64,000 bases of DNA from Angomonas deanei (GCA_903995115.1 LR877147.1:372001-436000), one strand, 5' to 3'; shown: positions 1 through 12,300, counted from the stretch's first letter. Made by a program: numbers and translations. The notes: generated by a model from the letters alone, not told the origin.

Positions 1-248
1 GTGCCAGGGCGCACCTTGCTCCACATGTACCCAGCAGATGCTACCGTGTGGAGGGCGGCTCCCGCCCGCGGTGGAGAGGAAAGACATTTGATACGATCAC
101 GCGAAAACGGTTTCCCCGATATCTCCTCAATGGACCTAATTAAGTATTGGATGGTATTCACTTCCTTCAGGACGGAAGACACCATATGTTCACACAGTTG
201 ATGCACATTGTACAATGTTTTCTCATTTGCCGTACTGTCCTCTGTCAT
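1..248 (-). CDS. 5' part of an unidentified protein gene, cut by the left edge
   Basis: On the minus strand an ATG at 248-246 opens 82 codons with no stop, running off the window at base 1. The start is supported by a pyrimidine-rich tract at about 285-309 followed by an AG at 284-283, the usual trans-splice layout here. The visible protein begins MTEDSTANEK, then a helical stretch (VLKEVNTIQYLIRSIEEISG) and a Cys-containing stretch (RDRIKCLSSPPRAGAA). The order of helix, 'DRIKC' and small residues faintly recalls the region before the catalytic motif of ATP23/KUB3 mitochondrial metalloproteases, but the diagnostic HExxH would lie outside the window, so I do not assign it. That this is a real gene is fairly sure; the function is open. 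Confidence 0.6.
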   Translation of the reverse strand, partial: MTEDSTANEKTLYNVHQLCEHMVSSVLKEVNTIQYLIRSIEEISGKPFSRDRIKCLSSPPRAGAALHTVASAGYMWSKVRPG

Positions 249-750
249 TTCAGTGTTCTTTTTGGTTTTCTATTCAGTGTTGCTAGTAGAAGAAGAAAGG
301 GGCAGGAACAATGAGAACGTTTAATTCAGTTGTAAATTGACAACAACGGGTCATCCGTTTCCTCAGGAAGGTCGTGCTGGTGCACAAATAGTTTGTTGGA
401 AAAAAAAATACAACAACTCATTTCAGAGATTATAAAGCATGCGAGTTCTCCCATAAGTGGCGTATACTGGTGGGAGATGGTTTTTTGATTTTTTTTTGTA
501 TAACGTATTGTATCTGACCACAAGTAGGAAAACATAAATATTGAAAAAAAAAAAAACTTACTGTTAAAAAGAGAACATTTAAAAACAAAAACAGAAAAAA
601 AAAAGTTTTTCCTTCTAAATTCTCTAATTAACTACTACGGCAAAACAAGAACGAAAAAAAAAAAAAGTCCTACTACTACAGAAAAAAAAAAAAAAGAATG
701 TGAACACTTTAAAGCAAAAATGGAAAAAAAAACAAATGTATTGTTGTCCA
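249..750. other. AT-rich intergenic region with several A runs
   Basis: About 500 bases without a convincing gene. It contains the polypyrimidine/AG signal for the left-edge gene (283-309) and several long A runs on the plus strand (near 549-560, 653-666 and 679-693), which are T runs on the coding strand. The short open frames here are low-complexity and have no coding features. Confidence 0.6.
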
Positions 751-1800
751 TTAAAAGCCCTGGAATTGACGGTCACCTGGGAACGGATCAAACGTGTAGC
801 GACTAGCTTTACTCGTGGAAGGGGATGGGGTGTGGCTAATACTATCAGAGTCCAGTCCAGTCGCTTGGATGACCATGTTCACTACCTTTCTAATGTTATC
901 CCAGCTCTCCTCCGACTCCACCTCGGGGGTGGCGTTGTAGGTGAGGGTGGGAACTGTACTGCCAAAGTAGTTGGTGTACTTGCCGCTGTGGCGCGTCGCC
1001 GTCTTGTTCGTCGCCAGCTCAAACGCGTTAAAGGAGTACTCATCCTCGACGTCGTCGGTGGCAAAAAGGGTGGACACAAAGTTTTGAAACTGGTCTTGAT
1101 TCGACTGTTCCTCCTTTGCCATGAGGGGGTCCGCGACGGCGTGGTTGAACTGCGGCACGTCCTTGGGTGGCACGGCCAGCCCATAGTCGGAGGGACTATT
1201 CTGTTCCGGGACTAGGGCGGTCAGCCGCTCGGGAGGCGCAGGCATGTTATTCTCCTCGGTGCGAAGTGGGCTAGTCGAGATGGGCTTGGGGGGCGCCAGG
1301 ATATTCTTAAAGTTGGGAATGTTCAAGCTCTTCTCCGTCTGGCGGAAGGAGTCGATGGAAGGGATCATGCGGGGACCCGTACGGCCGTGGGCAGAGGGGA
1401 GGTCACACCACAGAGGCGCAGGGGCGTCTAGGCCAGCATCGATGGAAGCAGGGGCGGCAGGCTGAGCGGCACTGGTGGTCGACACACGCGCTGGGACACC
1501 GGCGAGGGCCGTCCACGTGTCACCGCCCATCGCGAGGGCGCGGTGACGGGGCTGCGGGGGTACTTCAATCTCCGCATCCACTGTGAGTGGTTTCGGAGGT
1601 TGCGGGGCAGCCACCTCTGACTTCTGCGTACGGTACAAGAAGTTGAAGAACCCGCCGCTAGACTTTGCCGTCGAGGCGCCTTCGCCAATGGCCACTGGGG
1701 TGGGAGGGACGGCACAGACAGGGGTGGGCATCCAATCGGAGTTGGTGGCCTGAGTGAAGCGGCTCAACGTGCCGGAGGGCTTGGCATAAGATTCAGACAT
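751..1800 (-). CDS. Pro/Ser-rich hypothetical protein, 349 residues
   Basis: I do not recognise this protein. The first ATG is at 1800-1798 (MSESYAKPSG); the frame extends three codons upstream only through a TTG. The protein is largely disordered: Pro-rich stretches around residues 25-75 and 90-130, a basic/Pro stretch at 150-185, then an acidic segment near residues 240-265 and a short Ser/Thr-Pro tail ending DRQFQGF. There are no membrane segments, Cys clusters or catalytic motifs. A short helical patch near residue 310 (NIRKVVNMVIQATGL) is the only candidate ordered element. A T12 run at 1847-1858 on the coding strand lies about 50 bases upstream, with AG candidates further upstream. The coding bias is clear but the function is unknown. 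Confidence 0.6.
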   Translation of the reverse strand: MSESYAKPSGTLSRFTQATNSDWMPTPVCAVPPTPVAIGEGASTAKSSGGFFNFLYRTQKSEVAAPQPPKPLTVDAEIEVPPQPRHRALAMGGDTWTALAGVPARVSTTSAAQPAAPASIDAGLDAPAPLWCDLPSAHGRTGPRMIPSIDSFRQTEKSLNIPNFKNILAPPKPISTSPLRTEENNMPAPPERLTALVPEQNSPSDYGLAVPPKDVPQFNHAVADPLMAKEEQSNQDQFQNFVSTLFATDDVEDEYSFNAFELATNKTATRHSGKYTNYFGSTVPTLTYNATPEVESEESWDNIRKVVNMVIQATGLDSDSISHTPSPSTSKASRYTFDPFPGDRQFQGF

Positions 1801-2118
1801 GACAAGCAATATATCGTGTTCAGAAAATCAAATGTTAAATGAAATTAAAAAAAAAAAATGAGTTTTGAAGCAATAATACTAGTTTAAATAAACAAGATCT
1901 GCTTTCAAAAAAAAAAAGACGCAAAAAGATTTGATAAAAGCGAGATATATTAAATAATATAACCACTATTATTTGAACTATGGAAGAAGAGGTGGGGGGA
2001 GAAAAATGATTGGACAGACGAATACCAACGGATTTGCATTACTTTGGAGCAAAAAAACAGAAACCACACATCTGTAGTAATGTAATGTGCATAAGTTGTA
2101 GTGTACACTGTCCAGCGC

Positions 2119-3132
2119 TCAAATGCTATTCGCCCATTCCGCGGCGGCAGCACTATTCTTTGGTTTCGCCTCGTCCCAGGGACCACTAATTTGGTTCTTC
2201 ACACTATGTAGTCGAACAAAGAAGAAGGGCAGCACAAACATGACCACACACAGCCCAATGACGAGCAAGAGAAGGAGCGACTTCATACTCTTCATCAGCC
2301 ACATCGAGGCGAGGAAAGACAGGAGCGTAAGAATCGCCTCCGACTTTCTCGATATTTTGTTGATGGAGTGCCTCGCTGGGGGAGAAAGAGCGAACACAAT
2401 GGCACCAAACGCCATAATGGCCCCACCATCCAGTGGGCTACGAAAGCGGGACGCCATCATGGTGACGGCGAAGAAGGCGGAATTGACGGAGGTGTTGGGC
2501 TGATAGCGGTTGGTGAGCGCACTCAGATACCGATAGTCCGCCAGTATCACGTTCAGGAACATGGCGGAAATGGAGAAGGCCATAATGGTGTCATCGGTGA
2601 AGGTGGCGGTGAGGGTGGTGATGATGGGGGCTAGGAGAATCAGCGTACTAGTGAGGGCGACGAGTTGCCGCCCGAACTGAAACATGATCAGAAGGATGCG
2701 GACTAACTTCACGCGCAGGCCGGACTGTCGAAAGGAGGCGTCCTCACGCATCATGTCCTCAAAGTGCATATACACAAACACAACCCAACTAATCAACAGA
2801 ATGGTGGCATCCGCCCCTATCAGTGACACCGCACTGTACTCACGGTCTAACATGCTGTAGAATACTTTGGTAAAGAGCACAATGCACGCTACCTGCTGGG
2901 CAATGGGAAACGTGGCAAACATCACATCCGAGTACTTGTGCACGTGCACATTCTCATTCTGTCGCAATTCATTCATAAAGAGTGAAGTGTCTACAAAGTT
3001 ATCCTCGAATGGCTGTTTTTCGTACAGCACCCTACGCCACGACCGTACCACCTGGGTGGGGGAGCCGACAGGGAACCCACTCATGTCACGGGCCATGACG
3101 GGAGAGCCCATCGGAAAAGGGTTTTGCTCCAT
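2119..3132 (-). CDS. PIGC: PIG-C/GPI2, subunit of the GPI-GlcNAc transferase
   Basis: Predicted subunit of the endoplasmic reticulum enzyme that transfers N-acetylglucosamine to phosphatidylinositol, the first step of GPI anchor synthesis. The 337-residue protein has the family layout. Near residues 30-55 is a soluble segment matching the PIG-C start (WRRVLYEKQPFEDNFVDTSL), followed by about eight hydrophobic segments. The polar signature at about 205-235 includes NSAFFAVTMMASR, where the family has 'NAAIFASVCLASR'. The C-terminal region contains the family motif PWDEA near residue 320. Length is slightly above the human protein. The stop is TGA, in keeping with a normal C-terminus, so TGA works as a stop in this genome. 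GPI anchoring is central to kinetoplastid surface coats. Confidence 0.9.
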   Translation of the reverse strand: MEQNPFPMGSPVMARDMSGFPVGSPTQVVRSWRRVLYEKQPFEDNFVDTSLFMNELRQNENVHVHKYSDVMFATFPIAQQVACIVLFTKVFYSMLDREYSAVSLIGADATILLISWVVFVYMHFEDMMREDASFRQSGLRVKLVRILLIMFQFGRQLVALTSTLILLAPIITTLTATFTDDTIMAFSISAMFLNVILADYRYLSALTNRYQPNTSVNSAFFAVTMMASRFRSPLDGGAIMAFGAIVFALSPPARHSINKISRKSEAILTLLSFLASMWLMKSMKSLLLLLVIGLCVVMFVLPFFFVRLHSVKNQISGPWDEAKPKNSAAAAEWANSI

Positions 3133-3336
3133 TTCTATTTACTACGATTATTGTTTCTAACTAAACGAACAGAAAGAATAGGGAAAGGAATACCGTTGCA
3201 GTGCGACAGAAGCTTCACCAGATGGAACATTCTAACCACACAACAACGAGAAAACAAAAATTTTGAATAAAACGGTGAAACGCGTAAAATGAAAAAAAAA
3301 AAAAAATGGTTACAATGACGAAATTTGGCAATTCCT

Positions 3337-6300
3337 CTAAACGCCGGGTTGCTGTCTGCAGGAACGCACGAGCACCAGGGATCCCTCCGCGGTACCACCA
3401 ATGACGACTTGTGGATTGGAAAAGTGGCACGACAAGACTTGGACGGGGCACGTGTTGGTCAGAAATACAGTTTTCTCGCTGGTCAGGGAAAGGGCATGGT
3501 AGTACACCACACACGGTGTGTTGGACATCGTTTGTTGGCTTGCCTCCACCACGACGGTTTCATTATGGAATGGCTGGTAGGCGACGAGTAGGAACTGATG
3601 GGCGGTCGCGCACCACGCGGTAATGCGTCCGGGGGCGTTAAAACTACGCAAAGGAGCTCCATTGATGCTGATTTGATGCACCACGTGGTCGCGGTTGGAG
3701 GTGTACAAGATATTCGGTACATAACAGGAGGACTGAATGAGAATTCGATCCACGGAGTAATTCAGCGGGTGGCGCACCGTCTCCTCCAGACTACCACCAG
3801 ATATCGAGTGCAACAAGAGCACCCCATCCACGGAGGCGGTGGCTACCACATCACACACGTTGCACACCGCCGCCGCGGATGGGTTGTCCTCGTGGCCGTA
3901 GATCGTGAAGATGGGGGACACATTGAGCTTGTGGTAGTTTCCTTTGGCCAAGGTGCAGGACCACAATACAAAGGTAGTATCCTCGGACCCCGTCAGCATG
4001 TGCTGACTGTCTGGTGTCGAGTACACCTTCACCACACGTCCGCGATGAGCCTGTACCCGCATGTCACCCGACACGCCAGACAACGACCGAACCAGTACAG
4101 AGTGGTCGAAGAGTCCACCAAAGGCCGCAAAAATGTCGGACTCAAAGCACAGCAAGGCCACATTGGAAGAGGCCACCGGTCCGTCCGACGCACCAAGGGT
4201 GTTGGGGATAATACCAGACGGAATCGCCGGCACCCGCCGCTCATTCTCCAACAGCTCAAAACTAACGGCCTCATATCCGCTGTAGTAGTTCATCAACGCG
4301 GGCGGGAACTCATCCAGGGATGGGGGCGGCGCCCCTCTCGCGGCTGGCAACATCAACGGTGTGGAGAGTCCGCTGGACCCCAGTGGAGACACGAACACTC
4401 GGTTGGCCGGGGAGGTGGTAGACCCTTCGTTGGGGGAGCGGTACACTGGTTTAATCTGAAGTGAGTTGGATATAATACTACCATTCCCGCTGACGGCAAT
4501 GTAGCGGTTTCCTCCCACCAACGCCGCACATGCCACCCGACCAAACCCAGCGGAAAGCGTCCCTACCTTTACGTTGGTATTCAATAGTAGCGGATTGGCC
4601 AGTTCGTTCGGCCGTCTCGTCGGGTGGGGCCGACTGAATAACTGGATAGGGGTTTGTCCAATGTTGTCCAGCGAGTCAATCAGCAATTGGGGGTCGACCC
4701 CACTGTTCTCGTCTAGATCCTCGTAGGAGTGCCAGTTGAACACATTCAGCGCCTCAATCGCCTCCTTGCCCCGCTGTTTGTACCCAAAGATCAAATCGAT
4801 CCACTCGTTCAGGTGGGAGGAAACGTAGTCGCACTCTAGGGCCTCGCGCATACGGAAGATGAACTCGTACGGACTGTTGTGTGCCCACGGCGGAAGCTTC
4901 AGGTCGCCCAGCGCACTCCCATCCTGTTTGGTCCCAAACTCCACCCCGTTGTGTGCTAGGCATAACTCTGGCAAGTAGTACAACTCGGGGATCAACTCCC
5001 GTACATCTTGTGAGCTGGTGGTGACGTTGTGATAGGACGTCGCCATGGAGTGGAACATGCGGTCAGCGTGGTCAAACTGACCCCCTTGGAGCAAGATGTT
5101 CAGCGTCGTGTACGGCTCCAGACGTAAGAGGTAGAAGAGGGCGACCGCTGGGGAACTGTAGTGGGTGAAGTGATGCGAGGGGACATCACCGAGACTCTTC
5201 ATCTCCTCGTACCGTCGCTGCACGGCCTCCCGGCGGGAGGGATCCCCACACACGCCGATGGGTTTGCCAAAGTCACGAAAGGTGTTGGGGTCTGACAAGT
5301 CCAACTCCTCGCTCTTGTAGTCGGCGATCACCCACGGAAAGACGGGGTACTGTGTCATATCGCACGTGGTACGTCCCGCGAACACGTTCAGAAACAGGAG
5401 ATACGCAAAGTTGGATATTTCTCGGTTTTGCCACAAGTTGACCATGCGCATTTTCATTCGGTCCTTCTTGGTGTTTTCTTGTAGCAAGAAGGGCATCGAC
5501 CACATCAGTATGGATTCGGGGTGGATGCACTCCCGCTGCAGCACCCGAGTCACACGCATCCCGCCGGAGATGACGTGCAGTAATTGGCAAAACACCTCAA
5601 TCACAGCCCGCATTGCCCCTTTGTCGCCAAAGTTAATAAAGTAGTTTCGTCCGTTTCGGAGCCACAGCTCAATCCCCGTGCGTTTCATTCGGAAACGACG
5701 ACCGGGGGCGATGAGGGATATCTGAGACACGTTAAAACTGAAACTCTTTGGTTTAATGAGATACTGTTTGGCCTCCTCCGCACCGCCTGATTGTACGAGG
5801 TGTTCTCTTCGTCAAAGTGCACACCAGCGGTCGTACCACGCATGGTGAAGGTAGCACTCCAGCAGTGCATCATGAACGGTAGCTCGCACTTGAGCGACAG
5901 TAGCGCCGGGAGGTCCTCCGCGTCCTCCTCTGTCTTTAGATCATTGTCCACCGTGAGGGAAACGTGACTGCTGCTCCCGTCCCCGTCCTCGGGGTCCCGG
6001 AGCTCCTCCTCCTCCCCTTGTCCGTCGTCCTCCGCCCCGTCCCTCTGCAGCAGCAACTGTTCACCACCCTTCAGCCGAATGCGACTGTCGCGCACGTTGT
6101 TCCGCAGTTCACTACTCTTGTGTACCGGTACTTTACTGTGTGTACTGCCATCAAAGTATGGTCCCAACTTACGATGCAGCAAAGGTTGTTGCTGCCACTG
6201 ACGTAACCCGACAAAGTTAGGCTTCGCATCCCCTTTAGCATCCCAGATCGACCCTTGAACGCTGTTGATAAAGTTCAGCCATGCGCTGGTAATTTGGGAA

Positions 6301-9300
6301 ATGCTGAGCTGGGAGCAAATGTTGGCCTGGAAGGCGTTGGTCACCCCATCGACGGAAGAAGAAGAAAACGTGCCGTTGGCCGACATCAACGGTTCCCGAA
6401 GCGACATGGCCGCCTTCTCTTCACACCGTTCTTTCAACTTGAGATAAATAGAGGTTCTGGTGTCGTCGTACTCTAGTAACGCCTTTTCGATGGTGGTCAA
6501 ATCTTCCCGCATCGCGGTGGTCACGGAAGAGAATAAATTCTTGTCGGTCAGCATTTCCTTCTCGGTGGTGACGACACACTTTTCGAGAAACGTGTTATAA
6601 TCGAGACGGGAGGCGACTTCCGCGAACTCCTCAACGCATTGCTGCCCATTCACACTATCCCGTTCAGGTTAAAAGCCACTTCCACGTCGACTCCCTTACG
6701 AAGGAATCCTCATGCACCTTCTGGTTGTCCCCCAGTAAATTGAGCTGGTCAAAGGTACGTTTTTGCAGCACCACCAGACACTTCATCCGGTCAATGAGCT
6801 CCGCGTTTGGGTTCTTGTATCGCCTGCCGCTGCCTGCCACACCACTCCGAAGACGCTTCACCACAAGTAAATGTAGCGCATTGAACAGTTCCATCGTAAA
6901 GGCCGTCACCGTGTGGTCCTTAATCTCCGTGGTGTTTCGCCGCATCAAGAATGTCAGTGGATTCTTCTGGTCATTCTCCACGTAGCTAATAAACCGGTCA
7001 AGTAGTGACAGAAGGGAGTCCACTACCGCGTTGTCGCGGAGAGCCATACTGCAGGAGACCCGCACCAGCCGCACAAACACTCTACCCAAGCCACCCTTCC
7101 GCACACGGCTCGTATTATCGTTCAGTACGCCTGCCGCGACTACGGCAGGAAAGGCGAACACATCCGAGTGCAGTGGTGTGGGGGACGAACCGTCGTAGTT
7201 GAGCACGAAGCGGTTGCTACTAATGAGGTCTGCAGTTTTTGAGTGCCAGACGCATGTGCACCCACCGACCGTCCGGGTTCCGTTCCAGGTTCACCTTTCC
7301 GTCGCCCCCCATTTCCTCAGACTGCCCAATAGGGTGTACCGACCCCTTTCCGCCCTCGCTGGTAGAGCAGACCACCAGCTCGCCCCACTCATTGTAGCTG
7401 CCCTTCGCCGTCCCATCACCAGACTGAGTAGGACCAACCGAGTAAAACAGCGTGTCCTCCACGACGTTGACCAAACACAGCAAGTTGAGTAACGCCACCC
7501 GACTACCGGCGCCCAGGTGGTACTGGAGACCGTCGGAGTTGTAGTTTTTGATCAACTTCTCGCGGTAGAGGTCGACCACGTTGGAAAGGATGTGGGCTAG
7601 AATGACCGGAGAGAATTTCACTTTCATGGCGTAGGCCACGAAGCACCGCAGCTCCGTATCGCCGTACGTCTCCTGCACCAATCCGCGAAACAACACTTCT
7701 GACACGATATCGGACAGGGTGAGAAAGATCTGCTCCTTGGTGGAGTACTGTTTGTACACCGACGAAAGGGTACCGCCTGTGCTGGACTTGCGAATGCCGT
7801 GTTGATTTGCCATCGGGCCCATCACTTCATGCGTGACGGACGATATGCAGGAGGACGGGTTAAAGTCGTCGTCGAGGGACTCACATATTTCTATAAAAGA
7901 CACAAACCAAACTTGAAGGGAGATGACATCCTTCCAAATCAACTTGCCACTGAAAAAGAGCATTTTCAAGTCGATGAGCACGTTTAGTTTAAGGGTCTCA
8001 TCGGCACTACGTCCCGCCATCCGCAAGATGGGCGCCAGCACCTGTGGTAGGCGGACATCCAGCTTCGTGGGTAACGCAGAATACACCGTAGGGATCTCCT
8101 TCACGTCAAACTGTCCTAACAACGCGGCACGTAACGTCATGTACAGAGACACGGAGAGAGGGATGGGAAGAATTTCTTCAATCCAGGTGAGGGAAGCGGC
8201 ACCAGCGCCGCGGGCGGAGCTGTTGATGCTCATCAGATCCTGTGTCGCCTTCGATCGCACGACCATGAGCAGCATTTGTAGTAAGGCTTCATTACGCACC
8301 GATTGGGAAGACGAAAACTCCACAAAAGGGAGGAGATACTTGACGTAGTGCTTCCGACCCAGTTGCTGGGAAAGGGTGACGGGCCTCGACTGTAGGATGA
8401 GGCGCACTTCTTGCAAAATGTACAACTGTATGCTAGGGACGTTACACTCTTCATAGAGACAGTGCACCAGGTGACCGATCGCCAGGATGTCATTGGTGAT
8501 GGGGGTGTCCACCATAATGCTGTCTAGAAACCGTAGGAGGGCCTCGCGCTGTTGAACCCCAGTTGGGGTTTCGTCATTGATGTCGGAGAGCAGCTCCGCG
8601 ACGGTGGTCAGCTGCACTCCCAAACGCTGTACGCTGGTGCGCACGGTCTTGCTGCTCTCGACTAGATTGCGCAGCCCACCACGGCGGCGGCACGTGTCTC
8701 GTGGGTGAGGGAATGCACAAACTCTGGGCACAGAAAGAACGCCATGAAAACAGACTCGAAGAGCGGCTCGTCCGAGGCCACGGCGGCACACAGCTCCAGC
8801 AAGAGCTCCACCACGTCTGGGGTGAGGAATATTCCGACTTTCTGAAGCATTAACGCAAACAGTGGAAAAAGGCCAACATCTTTCATTTTCTTGCGAACGA
8901 AGGGAATCTCCAGAAGGCTGAATACAATGCTCAGAAGATCCTTCACCGCGTCCTCCTTGTTCTCCTGAACGATGCAGTTCGCCTTGTTGTACGGAAAGCC
9001 CTTCACGGAAAAAGGAAGGGAGTCCACGTTCTCGGTGAGAAACAGCAATGGGAGCAGTACAGAGTTGAGCGGGCTCAGTGCGCACATGGCCTCGATAATG
9101 GTGGTGGTGTCGCACACCAGAGTACCCTCGTACACGACGAGGCGACTGTCCCTCGCTCGGCCGCTAATGACCGCGGACAGGTTGTATAACTGCCCCTGCT
9201 CGCTCAGACGAGGGTCAATGCACACGTACGCCTGCATCGCCAGCTCGTACTCGACGCCCAGTTCACCAACGGTCACCGGGGAGGATCCCGCACTAGCATG

Positions 9301-12300
9301 TGAAGCGTCATTGTATTCCATCTTTCTCCCATTGGACATCTCTCGGAGGTTGAGGGTGTAAATCGATTGGACTTCTTTTGCCGAAACGGTGCGTGCAAAA
9401 AAGTAGATTGCCGTCATCTGTCCTGGCAACGCAGACGCCGTAGAGAAGTTCTTAATGTCAGAACCTTCCACCCCCACAAAAAAGTAACCCCGCTGCACTT
9501 GAGGGTACAATATGGGGGAACTGTACTTGAAGTGCTTTTCACTTCCATTGACGTAGACATGGAAGGTTTGACTGCCGCTGTGGAGAAAGGATGTGCTAAT
9601 CGCCTTGTGGACCACCGAAAAATGCACCCACGTGTTCATTGGCATATCCGCTACGTTGCGGTCAAACCACAGGGTGACTACCTCCAGTGAGTTATTGCTG
9701 TGGTAGCGCAACTCCAGCACTCTCGACTTCAAGTCCAAAAAGACGCTAAACACGGTGTGCTGGTCACTACTTTGGAAGGAGTAGACGCAAACCTTCTCCA
9801 CCCCGGAGGAATACCGCTCTTCCACCCGCAGTCACATGGACACCGCGTACCCCTCCTGGGGGAACTCTTGGAGAATGGCCTTGATGCCCAGCAAGCCGGA
9901 GCCCCGCCGGTTCGCAATGAAGGAGTCGGGAGAGCAGTGGTTGGGTAGGGTACACGCTTGAGACGACGAGGCAATGATTTTCAGCGCGGAGGCAAGGAGT
10001 AGTTTTCGCTCCTCCAAGTCCTTCTCCGACACAATCAACAACAGTAACTGTTTTAGCTGCCGCACTTCCATGTGGTTCGTGGCGCAAATAATAAGCAGGG
10101 AATAGAGCACGGACCGCAGCTCCTTGCGGGAGTGCGAAAAGGGAAGTAAACCGCAGAGGCACTCCCACAAACCGCACTTGGCGAGCAAGTACAAACTGGA
10201 CCGGCACCGGTTCACAATGGATAATACATTTTTCAACAGAATGCACAAGGCCTCATACTGGGTGGCAGACATTTCCCTACGCGGGAAGCAGTCGAGCAGC
10301 GCGACGACCACGTGAGGGTTCTGCACCACGTTAAAGGCAGAATAGGTGTCGCCGTTAAATTCCATCGCCTCCAACCCCAGTCGGAGCACATTCATCGAGA
10401 AGCCAAGCCAATCCTCTGGCATCACCGACATCCAGGCCGTTTGAAACACGTCCACAAACTCTTTTGGTGTGATTTGTTCGAACAGCACATGCCGCGACGC
10501 CTGATTCCCTTTAATCAGGCAAATCAGCGCGGTCAGTAGTTCCCTCAGCGCCGCCGCCGGGTCGGAAAGGTGCCACGGTAAGGAAAGACGGTGGACGAGA
10601 CGCAGCACGTACTCCTCATTCCCACTTCCGTAGCACATGACGGACTGAAAGTTGCGGAGGTGACCCCACTGATACTCCCCATCCCCTGCGACACCCGTCA
10701 GGACGACGGACGCATTGACACATTGGAGGAGGAGGACCAAAATTTCGTCCTTGTCGGAAGCAGCTAGCCGACTGAAGGAAGTGGCCTCTTGGTTTCCGGA
10801 CATACCGACGCAGTGGTCTACCACGTGCCACAACTCCTGCACCAGGGGGGTGATCAACTTCTCATACTGCGTGAGGTCGACCGCGTAGAAGGACAACAAG
10901 ATGCCCAATAACTGTTGGGCGTAGTAGCTGTAAAAGTCATTACGAATCACCAAATCGACGAGCAACTTGTGTGTGGTCGCTCGAAGGGCGTCGGCCTGCT
11001 GCTCGGGGTCTTCTAGCAAAGCGGCAAAGAAGCAGAACAGCCACGGAATGGTGCTCTCCCGCAATGCGCCCCCTACGGCGACATCCCCTTTCACTGTGGG
11101 GAACTGCTGTAGGATCTTTCGTAGCAGGCTACTGAGTATCTGCTGCTCCCGCGCCGCTTTTTTGATTTCACTCCCACTGGAGTTTTGCAGGATGGTGGTC
11201 AGCACACTGCAAAGACCGCTCGTCAGCTTGTACGCCTCATCGGACTCTCCCTCCTTTAAGTGGAGCTCCACGCACTGCAACACCCCTATTGCGAGATCCT
11301 CGCGATAGTCCACCCCTCTTCCCTGCGGCCGGTTGGTCGCCGAGGAACTATACAGCCGACTGAAAATTGTGTACACGATGAGCAGCAAATTGTACGACAG
11401 GATGCCTCCGTCGCAGTAGGCCAGTTCATGCGGTGAAGCAAGAAAAATGTCAATGAGACCATCGGAAAGAAGACGGTCAAAGTCCTCCTGTTCGTGCCGA
11501 TTCTTTTCATCCTTGGATGGAAGCGATAGTAACGCCAGTTTCAACACGACAGAGTACAAAACCGATCTAGGACCGATAACGGTGCTATCGTCCTTCAAAA
11601 TTAAAAATGCCTTTGGTATGACCTGCTGAAGCTGATCCAGAGAAATACACATGTTGGCGCTTGCGTCAAGGGACACCCGAACCCACCGTCGGACATTTAG
11701 CAGCCCTAAAAAGGAATGGCAAAATTCGTCCAAAAAGTCTTCGGAAGCACACTTCATTGGGATAGCCGCCCGCTGCTCCCAAAAGGCGGCCGTCACCGCA
11801 GAAGCGGCCCACACACTGGAGCCAGACGACACACGGTTCACCTTAACCACCTCTTCCAACAGGGTGTTCGCCTTGTTGTACGACGTACCGTTGTTTGGGA
11901 AGTCATTCTTGTAACGCTTTCCAATGAACAACATGCAGTCCGAGAGTTTTTCATTGAGCAGCGCGGTGCTCAGGGCGGGGGCGATCACCGTCGAGTCCAA
12001 CACCAGAAAGTCCGCCACGAGCACGAGACCAGTGGATATCTGAGGAATGATCACCTTCGATGGCTGCTCGTCGGTGGTGACGATGAGACGGTCAATCAGC
12101 ACGTTCATGACACTCATGACGACACTACCAAACCACTCCCCCTTGTGTGCGGGAAACGGTAGATACCGCTGCAGAGTGAACAGACTCACAACAATGTCAG
12201 CCGTCCGGTCCTCGTAGGGTAACTTCTCCTTGGCGCAATAGACCACCAGAAGTGGTGGGAAGAGGGAGGAGATGGACTCTCTCCATTCCCCAAAAGGAGC

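Noticed and set aside
9832-9834. A variant genetic code with TGA as Trp
   Set aside because: TGA terminates at least five other genes at natural C-termini, including directly after a CaaX box, so a genome-wide reassignment is not supported.
5685-9834. Spliceosomal introns at the breaks in the BEACH gene
   Set aside because: The frames rejoin with gaps of zero to a few bases; there is nothing to splice out and no GT...AG pair at the joins.
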